Below are positions 1 through 8,342 of a stretch of DNA of 64,000 bases, in pieces. How positions within the stretch are numbered: the stretch's first letter is position 1; every line of letters starts with the position of its first letter. This DNA is from Clostridia bacterium (GTDB lineage Bacteria > Bacillota > Clostridia > Oscillospirales > Acutalibacteraceae), in contig JAFTLT010000009.1 in assembly GCA_017452785.1 (NCBI GenBank), positions 124,001 through 188,000 of the forward strand, in the 5' to 3' direction. The notes under the pieces were generated by a model. It was given only the letters and a program-made list of their open reading frames with translations, was not told where the DNA came from and searched no databases. Both the position numbers and the translations under genes were made by a program.

Positions 1-782
1 TATATTATCTTGAAAGCAATGACGGTCTTGAAGTCAACATTGAAACTATGATGGTTAAACGTTCAGGTTCAAAGGATACGGTTCGTCTTACCTTCCCTGA
101 GGGCTGGACAATTGCACAAATCTTTGAGAAGATCGAAAAATATAATGTCTGCAGTGCAGATAAGCTCTATGCTAACCTTGATATGGTTGCCGATCAGTAT
201 GACTTCATTAAAGAGATTAATATGAAGTCAGGCAGATACTTAAAGGCAGAGGGCTATCTTTTCCCCGACACTTATGACTTCTTTATTGATGAAGGTCCTA
301 CGTCCGTGCTTAAAAAGCTTTTTGCAAACTTTGAAAACAGATGGACAGGTGACTACACTGCACGTATGAATGAGCTTGGAATGACAATGGATGAAATTAT
401 CAATATTGCTGCTATGATTCAGCGTGAAGCAAAAAACACTTCACAGATGAGTGTTATTTCAAGTGTTGTTCACAACAGACTTAAAAAGTCATCAACATTC
501 CCCACACTTGATATGAACTCTACAAGAGACTATATCACATCACTCAAGCCCTATAAGCTGTTCAGTGACTTCTATTATGAGCTTTATCTCGGCACATATA
601 ACACCTACAGTGCTCAGGGGCTTCCTCCCGGGCCGATATGTAATCCGGGCGCTGCAGCAATCAAAGCAGCCCTTTATCCCGCACAGACAGACTACTATTT
701 CTTTATGCACAGTCCGTCAGGTGAAATTTATCTTGCGAAAACAGCAGATGAGCATCAGGTTAACACAGAGCTCTATCTGTAA
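1..782 (+). CDS. mltG: Endolytic murein transglycosylase MltG (YceG-like), 5' partial
   Basis: The frame is open from base 3, so the N-terminus, including the expected membrane anchor, lies outside the window. MltG cleaves nascent glycan strands at the outer face of the membrane and so sets glycan chain length. The visible part covers the LysM-like and catalytic regions. EGYLFPDTYDF is a typical family block, IAAMIQREAKN carries the conserved Glu of the Q/E-x-E catalytic motif, VVHNRL is the following helix, and YNTYSAQGLPPGPICNPG with YYFFM closes the domain. The first Glu of the E-x-E pair seen in proteobacterial enzymes is Gln here, which I believe is common in Clostridia. The downstream U32 gene starts 16 bases after the stop, so the two are probably cotranscribed. 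Confidence 0.93.
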   Translation, partial: YYLESNDGLEVNIETMMVKRSGSKDTVRLTFPEGWTIAQIFEKIEKYNVCSADKLYANLDMVADQYDFIKEINMKSGRYLKAEGYLFPDTYDFFIDEGPTSVLKKLFANFENRWTGDYTARMNELGMTMDEIINIAAMIQREAKNTSQMSVISSVVHNRLKKSSTFPTLDMNSTRDYITSLKPYKLFSDFYYELYLGTYNTYSAQGLPPGPICNPGAAAIKAALYPAQTDYYFFMHSPSGEIYLAKTADEHQVNTELYL

Positions 783-797
783 AAATGAGGTTATTAA

Positions 798-2054
798 ATG
801 TCTGAAATTATAAAAAAGCCTGAGCTTCTGGCACCGGCAGGTGATATGGAAAGACTTCAGGCGGCTGTAAAATATGGCGCTGATGCAGTTTATCTCGGTG
901 GCAAGGCTTTTGGCATGAGAGCTGCACCGTCAAATTTCAGCGAAGAGGAGCTGCCGACGGCAGTTTCTTTTTGCCACGACCACGGAGTTAAGGTTTATCT
1001 CACCTGCAATGTGCTGCCGAGAAACAATGAGCTCTGTGAGCTTCCCGATTTTCTCATTAATGCGCAAAAGGCAGGCGTTGACGCACTTATTATCTCAGAT
1101 GTCGGAGTTTTAGAGTACGCTAAAAAGTATGTGCCGGAAATGGAAATTCACATTTCCACTCAGTCGGGCATCGTCAATTATGCCACTGCAAATGCTTTTT
1201 ACGCTTTGGGTGCTAAGAGAATAGTAACGGCACGTGAGCTTAAAATGAGTGAAATTGCTGAGATAAGAAAAAACATTCCCGATGATATGGATATTGAGTG
1301 CTTTGTCCACGGAGCAATGTGTGTGTCTTTTTCGGGCAGATGCCTTATTTCAAATTATCTTGTCGGCCGTGATGCCAACAGAGGTGAGTGCGCACAGCCT
1401 TGCCGCTGGAAATATGCACTTATGGAGGAAAAACGCCCCGGTCAATATTTTCCGGTTTATGAGGGTGACGGCGGCACCTATATAATGAACTCGAAGGATA
1501 TGTGCATGATTGAGCATATCCCTGAGATGATAAAGGCGGGTATTACTTCCTTTAAAATCGAGGGCAGAGCAAAGTCGGCTTATTACGTTTCAGCTGTTGT
1601 CAATGCCTACAGAAAAGCAATAGACGGTTATTTTGAAAATCCTTCAGATGATTACAAACCTAAGCAGTGGATTCTTGATGAAATGCGCAAAATCAGCTAC
1701 AGAGATTACTGCACGGGCTTCTTTTACGGGGACCCTGCCGACGACGCAAATGTCAGCTATAAAGGCGGATATAACCGTGAATGGGATGTTATGGCAATAG
1801 TGAAGCACTGGGAAAACGGTGTTGCCTATTGCTCACAGCGAAACAGATTTTTTGAGTGTGATGAGCTTGAGGCTCTCGAAGTGGGCAAGGCTCCTTTTAA
1901 GATAATTGCAAAGGGACTTCGCAATGCAGAGGGTGAAACTATAGAGGCTACACAGCACCCGATGATGGATTTCTCTTTTGAGTGTGAAACACCCCTTGAA
2001 GATGAAACCATTCTCAGAAAAGCAAGAACTGAAAAAGAACGTGTTATAATTTAA
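798..2054 (+). CDS. Peptidase U32 family protein (tRNA hydroxylation TrhP-type)
   Basis: This 418-aa protein begins with the U32 N-terminal signature KPELLAPAGDMERLQAAV and GADAVYLGG. It carries the family signature ECFVHGAMCVSFSGRCLISN near residues 167-186, followed by the Cys-containing GECAQPCRWKY. Family knowledge: U32 proteins of this architecture (YegQ/TrhP, YrrN/YrrO) supply or catalyse prephenate-dependent 5-hydroxyuridine formation at tRNA position 34, and the conserved Cys residues are consistent with an Fe-S or metal site. There is a single copy of the module plus a C-terminal beta domain. The ATG at 798 follows GAGG by 7 bases. It sits next to mltG, a common Clostridia arrangement. 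Whether it acts on tRNA, on rRNA (RlhA-like) or as a collagenase-like peptidase cannot be decided from sequence alone. Confidence 0.88.
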   Translation: MSEIIKKPELLAPAGDMERLQAAVKYGADAVYLGGKAFGMRAAPSNFSEEELPTAVSFCHDHGVKVYLTCNVLPRNNELCELPDFLINAQKAGVDALIISDVGVLEYAKKYVPEMEIHISTQSGIVNYATANAFYALGAKRIVTARELKMSEIAEIRKNIPDDMDIECFVHGAMCVSFSGRCLISNYLVGRDANRGECAQPCRWKYALMEEKRPGQYFPVYEGDGGTYIMNSKDMCMIEHIPEMIKAGITSFKIEGRAKSAYYVSAVVNAYRKAIDGYFENPSDDYKPKQWILDEMRKISYRDYCTGFFYGDPADDANVSYKGGYNREWDVMAIVKHWENGVAYCSQRNRFFECDELEALEVGKAPFKIIAKGLRNAEGETIEATQHPMMDFSFECETPLEDETILRKARTEKERVII

Positions 2055-2060
2055 TTTTAG

Positions 2061-2094
2061 CAGGTGGTAAATTTTACCGCCTGTTAATTTTTTT
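2061..2094 (+). terminator. Rho-independent terminator after the U32 gene
   Basis: A 10-bp stem (CAGGTGGTAA pairing with TTACCGCCTG, one G-U pair) with a 3-base loop is followed by TTAATTTTTTT. It lies 6 bases after the U32 stop codon. A TATAAT at 2103-2108 just downstream may be the -10 of glgP, but I see no matching -35. Confidence 0.85.
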
Positions 2095-2125
2095 CTTTTG
2101 CATATAATAAAAACGGTGATGAAAT

Positions 2126-4375
2126 ATGGATAAACCTTTTGAAGAAAAACTGAAAGTAATGTCCCGTGAGAAATACGGCAAAAGCATTGAAAAATTAGAT
2201 AGTGATGAATTATATTGTCTAATCGGTGCATATGTTAACGAAAAATGCGATAACCATAAGAAGGATGACCTTAAAAGAAGAAGAGCAGCTTATTTTTCAA
2301 TTGAATATCTCATAGGCAGACTTCTTGAATCAAATCTTTTTAATATGAGAAATATCGACCTTACCGAAAAAGGCCTCAACGATGTGGGACACTCTCTGAG
2401 TGAACTCAGCAAAATTGAAGATTATGCTTTCGGTAACGGTGGTCTCGGCAGACTTGCAGCGTGCTTTCTGGACTCTGCCGCTTCAATTGAGATTCCGCTT
2501 GACGGATATGGAATAAGATATAAATACGGTCTTTTCAGGCAAAGCTTTTCCCCTGACGGCTCACAGCAGGAGCATACTGACGACTGGCAGAAACACGGAG
2601 ACCCTTTCGGCATAAAAAAAGAAGGGGAAAGTGTGCAGGTAAATTTTGCCGATTACAGTGTCATAGCAGTGCCATATGATTACCATATAATAGGCTATAA
2701 TTTTAAATGTATAAACACTTTGCGGCTTTATGAGTGTCAAGGTGTTAACTGCAATGAAAGTGATGCTGAAAAGATATATGAGCATCTCTATCCTGATGAC
2801 AGCTCATGGGAGGGAAAACGCCTTCGTCTTCGGCAGCAGTACTTTTTAGCGAGCGCAGCACTGCAGAATATCGTAAACAAATACGGCCTTGATGATATAG
2901 AAAACAAAATTAAGATTCAGCTTAACGACACACATCCGGTCATTGCTATTCCCGAATTTATTAATATATGCATAAGACAAAATATGGGTTTTGACGATGC
3001 CCTGCTGCTTTGTGAAAAAATCTTTGCATATACAAACCACACTGTTATGCCTGAAGCTCTTGAAGAGTGGGACTGTGAGCTTATGCGGCAGACAATTCCC
3101 GAAGTATACGGCATAATTCAGAAAATTAATGATATGGTGCTTTTTCAGTTCAGCAATCATAAGGATATAGATTTTACAAAATGCGCAATTGTCATTGACG
3201 GCAAGGTTAAAATGGCAAATCTTGCCTGCTATGTCTGCAGTGATATAAACGGTGTTGCTTCGCTTCACACAGAGATATTAAAGAACCGAGTGCTCTCGCA
3301 TTGGTATAAAGTATATCCGGGTAAATTCAGTAATAAAACAAACGGCATAACACAGCGTCGCTGGCTCGGTTTATCTAATGTAAGTCTCAGTAACTTTCTG
3401 AGTGAACTGTGTGGGTGCGATATTATTGAAGAAATCGAAAAGCTCGAAGAACTGCTGAAATTTAAAGATGACGAAGAAGTAATCAGACAGCTTTGCGAAA
3501 TAAAAAAAGTCAACAAAAAAGCTCTTTGCCAGTATGTCAAAGAAAATGAAGAAACTGAAATTGATGCTGACAGCGTTTTCTTTGTGCAGGTTAAGAGAAT
3601 CCATGAATACAAAAGACAGCTTCTCGGAATATTTCTTGCAATACACTTTTATCTGTCTTTTAAGCAGGGTGTAAATAAGAATCTTCCGAATATGACATTT
3701 ATTTTTGGCGGAAAGGCAGCTGCTTCTTATAAAACAGCTAAATCAATAATCAGGTTTATCAATACGGTGGCAAAGACAATAAACAGTGACGAAAAAGTAA
3801 AAAGAAAAATCAAAGTTGTTTTCTGTGAAAACTATAATGTTTCTTATGCTGAAAAAATAATTCCTGCTGCCGATATTTCAATGCAGCTGTCTCTTGCAGG
3901 AACAGAAGCGAGCGGTACGGGAAATATGAAGTTTATGCTTAACGGTGCTGTTACACTGGGCACTTATGACGGCGCAAATATAGAAATATGTGAAAAGGCA
4001 GGGGAGGAAAACAACTACATTTTCGGTATGCGTGAAGATGAAGTAAGAGAAAGAAAGCTCCGCTACTGCCCAAAAGATTACTATGAGGGAAATGAAGAAA
4101 TAAAAAAACTTATTGATACCCTCGTTGACGGTACCTTTGGCGAAGAAAACAGCTTCTATGATATATATGACAGCTTACTGAACACACATGATGCTGACAG
4201 ATTTATGGTGTTGGCAGATCTCAGCGACTTGATTGCCACTGCCGAAAAAGCACTGGCGGACTATAAGGATGAAATAGGTTTTGGCAGAAAGTGTCTTATG
4301 AATATCGGCTCTGCGGCATATTTTTCTTCAGACAGAACCGTCAGAGAGTATGCTGAGGAAATATGGTTTAAATGA
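2126..4375 (+). CDS. glgP: Glycogen/starch/alpha-glucan phosphorylase
   Basis: This 749-aa GT35 enzyme releases glucose-1-phosphate from storage alpha-glucan. Visible blocks in order are RRAAYFSIEYLIGR, GNGGLGRLAACFLDS near residue 100, QLNDTHPVIAIPE, TNHTVMPEALE, KTNGITQRRWL, VKRIHEYKRQLL and the PLP-lysine region GTEASGTGNMKFMLNGA near residues 593-609, with DGANIEI after it. It is shorter than the roughly 800-840 residues of many bacterial homologues, mainly in the N-terminal regulatory part. Weak spacing before ATG 2126 (GGTGATG) is the only RBS. It is transcribed alone between two terminators, so it behaves as a monocistronic carbon-reserve gene. Confidence 0.95.
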   Translation: MDKPFEEKLKVMSREKYGKSIEKLDSDELYCLIGAYVNEKCDNHKKDDLKRRRAAYFSIEYLIGRLLESNLFNMRNIDLTEKGLNDVGHSLSELSKIEDYAFGNGGLGRLAACFLDSAASIEIPLDGYGIRYKYGLFRQSFSPDGSQQEHTDDWQKHGDPFGIKKEGESVQVNFADYSVIAVPYDYHIIGYNFKCINTLRLYECQGVNCNESDAEKIYEHLYPDDSSWEGKRLRLRQQYFLASAALQNIVNKYGLDDIENKIKIQLNDTHPVIAIPEFINICIRQNMGFDDALLLCEKIFAYTNHTVMPEALEEWDCELMRQTIPEVYGIIQKINDMVLFQFSNHKDIDFTKCAIVIDGKVKMANLACYVCSDINGVASLHTEILKNRVLSHWYKVYPGKFSNKTNGITQRRWLGLSNVSLSNFLSELCGCDIIEEIEKLEELLKFKDDEEVIRQLCEIKKVNKKALCQYVKENEETEIDADSVFFVQVKRIHEYKRQLLGIFLAIHFYLSFKQGVNKNLPNMTFIFGGKAAASYKTAKSIIRFINTVAKTINSDEKVKRKIKVVFCENYNVSYAEKIIPAADISMQLSLAGTEASGTGNMKFMLNGAVTLGTYDGANIEICEKAGEENNYIFGMREDEVRERKLRYCPKDYYEGNEEIKKLIDTLVDGTFGEENSFYDIYDSLLNTHDADRFMVLADLSDLIATAEKALADYKDEIGFGRKCLMNIGSAAYFSSDRTVREYAEEIWFK

Positions 4376-4383
4376 TTTAGTTG

Positions 4384-4422
4384 CAGCTTCAAAGGTAAAA
4401 AGTGCTTTGAAGCTGTTTTTTT
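4384..4422 (+). terminator. Rho-independent terminator after glgP
   Basis: A perfect 11-bp stem, CAGCTTCAAAG with CTTTGAAGCTG, has a 10-base loop and is followed by seven T residues. It begins 8 bases after the glgP stop. Confidence 0.93.
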
Positions 4423-4455
4423 AACAAAAAAGTTAAAAAAATTCATTAAAAACAG

Positions 4456-4484
4456 TTGGCAACCTTCAAATTTTATTATATAAT
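4456..4484 (+). promoter_or_regulatory. Sigma-A-type promoter for the hprK operon
   Basis: TTGGCA at 4456-4461 and TATAAT at 4479-4484 are separated by exactly 17 bases, 44 bases before the hprK ATG. The -35 begins with an in-frame TTG that could be mistaken for a start codon of the downstream gene. Confidence 0.8.
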
Positions 4485-4527
4485 GTATCAGTATAATTAT
4501 GTGTTACTATGCTTATGGAGGTGTCAT

Positions 4528-5496
4528 ATGTCCGGTAAATATTCAGTGTCGCTTGCAAAGATATTGAAGGATCATCAGTTTGAAACCTTATATCTTCCGA
4601 AGGATCCGTCAGATATTTTTATTTCTTCCCCTGATGTAAACAGACCCGGTCTTATACTTTCGGGATTTGAGAGCTTCTTTGACAGCGGCAGATTTAATTA
4701 TCTTGGCAAAACAGAGGTCGAATTTATAAATTCCTTCCCTGAGGAGGAAAGACTCAGCCGAGTTGACACCTTTATGTCCAAGGTGCCTGCATGCGTTGTG
4801 GTTACACGAAGTCTTCCCTGCCCTAAGGAAATACTTGAGCTTGCACCAAAGTACGGAGTACCTGTGCTTAAAACTATGGATACAACCTCACGCTCAATGG
4901 CTTCAATTATTGCTTATCTTAATGTTGAGCTTGCAGAGCGTATTACTCGACACGGTGTTTTTGTCGAGGTTTACGGTGAAGGTGTGCTTATTCTCGGTGA
5001 CAGCGGTGTTGGTAAAAGCGAGACTGCCGTTGAGCTTATCAAGAGAGGTCACAGACTTATTGCTGATGATGCGGTTGAAATTAAAAAGACAGGTCAGAAA
5101 ACAATTGTAGGCTCTGCGCCTGATAATATCAGACACTTTATCGAGCTTAGAGGCATCGGCATTATCAATGCACGCCGAATTTTCGGTATGGGTGCCGTAA
5201 AACTGGCTGAGAAAATTGATATGGTTATTCAGCTTGAACCGTGTGACAGCGAAAAGGTTTATGACAGAATGGGTATGGAAAACGAATATACTGAAATTTT
5301 AGGTGTTCAGGTTCCCCATACTGTGGTACCAGTAAAGCCCGGCCGTAACCTTGCAGTTATTATTGAGGTTGCAGCTATGAATAACAGACAAAAGAAAATG
5401 GGTTATAATGCTGCAAGAGAGCTTATGCATAATCTTGGCATGACCGACGATATAATTCCACAGGAAGATGAAATCAAAATGTGGGGAAATTTTTAA
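4528..5496 (+). CDS. hprK: HPr kinase/phosphorylase
   Basis: This 322-aa protein phosphorylates and dephosphorylates HPr at Ser46, the switch for carbon catabolite control in Firmicutes. The N-terminal domain is followed by Walker A LGDSGVGKSETAVELIKRGH near residues 152-171, the catalytic stretch HRLIADDAVEI, and the HprK signature region LRGIGIINARRIFGMGAV. The C-terminus is normal. I chose ATG 4528 because GGAGGTG lies 5-6 bases upstream; the longer TTG frame at 4456 overlaps the promoter. It heads an operon with glucokinase, murB and whiA. In many Clostridia rapZ and yvcK also sit in this cluster, but they are absent here. Confidence 0.96.
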   Translation: MSGKYSVSLAKILKDHQFETLYLPKDPSDIFISSPDVNRPGLILSGFESFFDSGRFNYLGKTEVEFINSFPEEERLSRVDTFMSKVPACVVVTRSLPCPKEILELAPKYGVPVLKTMDTTSRSMASIIAYLNVELAERITRHGVFVEVYGEGVLILGDSGVGKSETAVELIKRGHRLIADDAVEIKKTGQKTIVGSAPDNIRHFIELRGIGIINARRIFGMGAVKLAEKIDMVIQLEPCDSEKVYDRMGMENEYTEILGVQVPHTVVPVKPGRNLAVIIEVAAMNNRQKKMGYNAARELMHNLGMTDDIIPQEDEIKMWGNF

Positions 5497-5508
5497 GAGG
5501 TGAATAAT

Positions 5509-6459
5509 ATGTACAGAATCGGTGTAGATTTAGGTGGCACTAATATTGCAGTTGGTGTTATCAATGAAAATTATGAAATCAAAGCAAAGGCAACTGCCAA
5601 AACAAATATGCCCCGTCCTGCAAAAGAAATTTTTGCAGATATTGTCAATTGTGTTAAAGATGCGTGCACAAAGGCAGGAATCACACTCAGTCAGGTTAAG
5701 AGCATCGGCATTGGCACACCCGGCTCATGTGACAAGAAAAACGGCATAATTCTTTATGCCAACAATCTTGATTTCAATAATGTTCCTGCTGTTCAGCTCG
5801 TTCATGCTGAGCTTCCGGATATTCCCGTTTATATTGAAAACGATGCAAACTGTGCTGCTCTCGGTGAAGCGCTTGCCGGCTCAGGTATGGGTAAAAAGAG
5901 CTTTGTTGCAATCACTCTGGGCACAGGTGTCGGCGGCGGTGTAATTATGGACGGCAAGGTTCTTTCAGGCTGTAACGATGCAGGCGGCGAGCTCGGTCAC
6001 ATTTCAATTAAGTTTGACGGTGAAAAGTGCAACTGCGGCAGAGTGGGCTGCTGGGAAAGATATGCAAGTGCAACAGCTCTTGTTAACCAGACTAAGGTAG
6101 CTATGCTTGAGCACAAAGACAGCTGTATGTGGGATCTTTGCTCAGGCAATATTGAAAACGCAGGCGGCAGAACAGCTTTTGATGCAATGCGTGAAGGCGA
6201 TAAATGGGGCAAGGAAGTAGTTGACAATTACATCAGATATGTTGCTATCGGTACTACTGACATTGTAAATATATTCCAGCCTGAGATGCTCTGCTTTGGC
6301 GGCGGTATTTGCAATGAGGGAGAAACACTTTTAGCCCCTATAAGAGAATTTGTAGCAAGAGAGCGTTACAGTAAACATCAGGCAGTTCAGACTGAAATTT
6401 GCCGTGCTAAGCTCGGCAATGATGCAGGCATAATCGGTGCTGCTCTCGTTGAATATTAA
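5509..6459 (+). CDS. glcK: ROK-family glucokinase
   Basis: This is a 316-aa sugar kinase of the ROK family, predicted to phosphorylate cytoplasmic glucose using ATP. IGVDLGGTNIAVGV at the N-terminus is the phosphate-binding loop. ENDANCAALGEA contains the catalytic Asp. ITLGTGVGGGVI is the adenosine motif, and GELGHI plus CNCGRVGCWERYAS is the Zn-binding ROK signature (C-x-C-x4-C). ATG 5509 is preferred over GTG 5500 because AAGAGGTG sits 6 bases upstream. It begins 13 bases after hprK, so the PTS regulator and a PTS-independent glucose-phosphorylating enzyme are cotranscribed. Substrate specificity (glucose versus N-acetyl sugars) is inferred from overall resemblance. Confidence 0.9.
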   Translation: MYRIGVDLGGTNIAVGVINENYEIKAKATAKTNMPRPAKEIFADIVNCVKDACTKAGITLSQVKSIGIGTPGSCDKKNGIILYANNLDFNNVPAVQLVHAELPDIPVYIENDANCAALGEALAGSGMGKKSFVAITLGTGVGGGVIMDGKVLSGCNDAGGELGHISIKFDGEKCNCGRVGCWERYASATALVNQTKVAMLEHKDSCMWDLCSGNIENAGGRTAFDAMREGDKWGKEVVDNYIRYVAIGTTDIVNIFQPEMLCFGGGICNEGETLLAPIREFVARERYSKHQAVQTEICRAKLGNDAGIIGAALVEY

Positions 6460-6475
6460 TGCGGAGGGTCATATT

Positions 6476-7378
6476 TTGACTAATCTTATTAAGGTAATTG
6501 ATTTGCTCGGAGTTTCATATAAAACCGATGAGCCTATGAAAAATCACACGAGCTTTAAGACAGGCGGAAATGCTGCACTGTTTATTGAACCTTCAGATGA
6601 AGATGAGCTTATAAAGGTACTGTCAGCTTGCGCTGAAAGTAAGATTGACACTTTCGTCATAGGAAAAGGTTCAAACCTTCTTGTGAGTGATGACGGCATA
6701 AAAAATAGGGCTGTCATTCACATTGCGGGTGGCATGGACGAAATTATGCTCGTTGATGACACAACAATCAAGGCAGGGGCTGGTGCATCTCTTGCTTCCC
6801 TTTGCAAGTTTGCTTTGGCAAACAGCCTTACGGGTCTTGAGTTTGCCTACGGCATACCCGGTTCGTGCGGAGGTGCTGCGTTTATGAATGCAGGTGCTTA
6901 CGGCGGTGAAATGAAGGATGTGCTTATTTCATGTGAGCACATTGATAAAAACGGTGTCAAAGGCAGCTTTTCAGGTGATGAGCTTGATTTATCCTACCGT
7001 CACAGTGCTTACAGCGGCAGTAACCTCATTATCACATCTTTGACCATTAAGCTTCAAAAAGGTGAGAAGTCGGATATTGAAAGCAAAATGAATGAGCTTA
7101 TGGGAAGACGAAAGGATAAGCAGCCTCTTGAGTACCCCAGCGCAGGCAGTGTTTTTAAGCGCCCTGTGGGATATTTTGCAGGTGCACTTATTGAGCAGTC
7201 TGATCTTAAAGGCAAAATGATAGGCGGAGCAATGGTCAGCAAAAAGCATGCAGGCTTTATAATTAATTATGATAACTGTACAACATCCGATGTTATTGAG
7301 CTTATAAAGCATTGTCAGAAGACCGTTAAAGATAAATTCGGTGTTGATTTAGAAACTGAAATCAGATTTGTATTATAA
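6476..7378 (+). CDS. murB: UDP-N-acetylenolpyruvoylglucosamine reductase
   Basis: MurB (300 aa) reduces UDP-GlcNAc-enolpyruvate to UDP-MurNAc in the cytoplasm with NADPH and FAD. Visible are HTSFKTGGNA, the FAD-binding VIGKGSNLLVSD, GIPGSCGGAAFMNAGAYGGEM, the proton-donor Ser in YPSAGSVFKRP, and the terminal catalytic Glu in LETEIRF. The SAGSVFKRP form and length fit type II MurB. The start is TTG 6476, placed 8 bases after GGAGG; the frame runs further upstream into the glucokinase gene without an RBS. It lies in the hprK-whiA operon as in many Clostridia. Confidence 0.95.
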   Translation: MTNLIKVIDLLGVSYKTDEPMKNHTSFKTGGNAALFIEPSDEDELIKVLSACAESKIDTFVIGKGSNLLVSDDGIKNRAVIHIAGGMDEIMLVDDTTIKAGAGASLASLCKFALANSLTGLEFAYGIPGSCGGAAFMNAGAYGGEMKDVLISCEHIDKNGVKGSFSGDELDLSYRHSAYSGSNLIITSLTIKLQKGEKSDIESKMNELMGRRKDKQPLEYPSAGSVFKRPVGYFAGALIEQSDLKGKMIGGAMVSKKHAGFIINYDNCTTSDVIELIKHCQKTVKDKFGVDLETEIRFVL

Positions 7379-7396
7379 AGAAAGGGGAGGGTGTAT

Positions 7397-8329
7397 ATGT
7401 CATTTTCTTCTCAGATAAAAGACGAATTAATAAAAATTGATAATATGCCCTCTTGCTGCAGACATGCAATGGCATACGGAATGCTTTTGTTTGGCAGAAG
7501 CTTTAATGAAAACGACATTTCCATTATGACAGATAACAGTGCCGTTGGTGATAAATATATTGAGCTGGCAGAGGCCGAAACAGGTGTTAATGCTGAAAAG
7601 AGCGTTTCTGAGGCAGGAAAAACAACAGTCAGTTTTCCTGTTCTCACCGACAGAAAAAAAGTTCTTTCCTGCTTTTCAAACTCAGGTAACGAGAAGTTTA
7701 TGCGCATTGACAGGGGCAATCTTCTCAATGAGAGTGAAAGCGACGACATGGATTATGACTCGATAAACTGCTGCGATGCTGCTTTTCTCAGAGGTGCATT
7801 TTTATCCTGCGGCACATGCTCTGACCCTAATAAGAGCTATCATATTGAGTTTGTGGCTCCTTACCGAACTCTTAGCCTCGATCTGCTTAAAATTCTCACG
7901 GATTTCGGTCTTAATGCAAAGCATATGCTTCGCAGAGGTATAAATGTCATTTACATAAAAGACAGCAGCAGTATTGAGGATTTGCTGACACTTATGGGTG
8001 CTCAGCTTGCCTCTATGGAGATTATGAATATTAAAATCTATAAGAGTGTGCGCAATGTTACCAACAGACGCAGTAATTTTGAGAGTGCTAATTTTGACAG
8101 AACGGTTCTTGCTTCGTTTGATCAGGTTGAGTCTATAAAAAAGCTCAAAACCAAGGGTGTTTATCCCACACTGACAGATGATTTGAAGCTCATTGCAAAT
8201 CTCAGAACAGAGAACCCTGATATGAGTCTTCGTGAGATAGGTGAGCTTTGCTCGCCGCCGCTCAGCCGTTCTGCAGTGAATTACAGACTCAAGCGCCTTA
8301 TGGAAATTGCCCAGAAAACAGATGATTAA
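7397..8329 (+). CDS. whiA: DNA-binding regulator WhiA
   Basis: WhiA (310 aa) has an N-terminal LAGLIDADG-like fold (CDAAFLRGAFLSCGTCSDP around residues 117-135 and the following block) and a C-terminal helix-turn-helix with SLREIGELCSPPLSRSAVNYRLKRL. Family knowledge: it affects sporulation, cell division and chromosome segregation in Gram-positive bacteria. GGGGAGG lies 6 bases before ATG 7397; the alternative GTG six bases earlier abuts the RBS. It normally follows rapZ and yvcK, but here it follows murB directly. The last codons overlap the upstream in-frame extension of miaB, suggesting translational coupling. Confidence 0.94.
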   Translation: MSFSSQIKDELIKIDNMPSCCRHAMAYGMLLFGRSFNENDISIMTDNSAVGDKYIELAEAETGVNAEKSVSEAGKTTVSFPVLTDRKKVLSCFSNSGNEKFMRIDRGNLLNESESDDMDYDSINCCDAAFLRGAFLSCGTCSDPNKSYHIEFVAPYRTLSLDLLKILTDFGLNAKHMLRRGINVIYIKDSSSIEDLLTLMGAQLASMEIMNIKIYKSVRNVTNRRSNFESANFDRTVLASFDQVESIKKLKTKGVYPTLTDDLKLIANLRTENPDMSLREIGELCSPPLSRSAVNYRLKRLMEIAQKTDD

Positions 8330-8342
8330 AGAGGATAATAAC

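Noticed and set aside
1-782. MltG inactive because the first Glu of the E-x-E motif is Gln
   Set aside because: The second Glu, which I take to be the catalytic residue, is retained, and the Gln form seems common in Clostridia.
1833-2231. 132-codon minus-strand frame across the U32-glgP boundary
   Set aside because: It crosses a terminator and parts of two clear genes, with no start signal.
4456-4527. 24-codon N-terminal extension of HprK from a TTG start
   Set aside because: The TTG is part of a consensus -35 box, the stretch contains the -10, and ATG 4528 has a proper Shine-Dalgarno and matches the usual HprK N-terminus.
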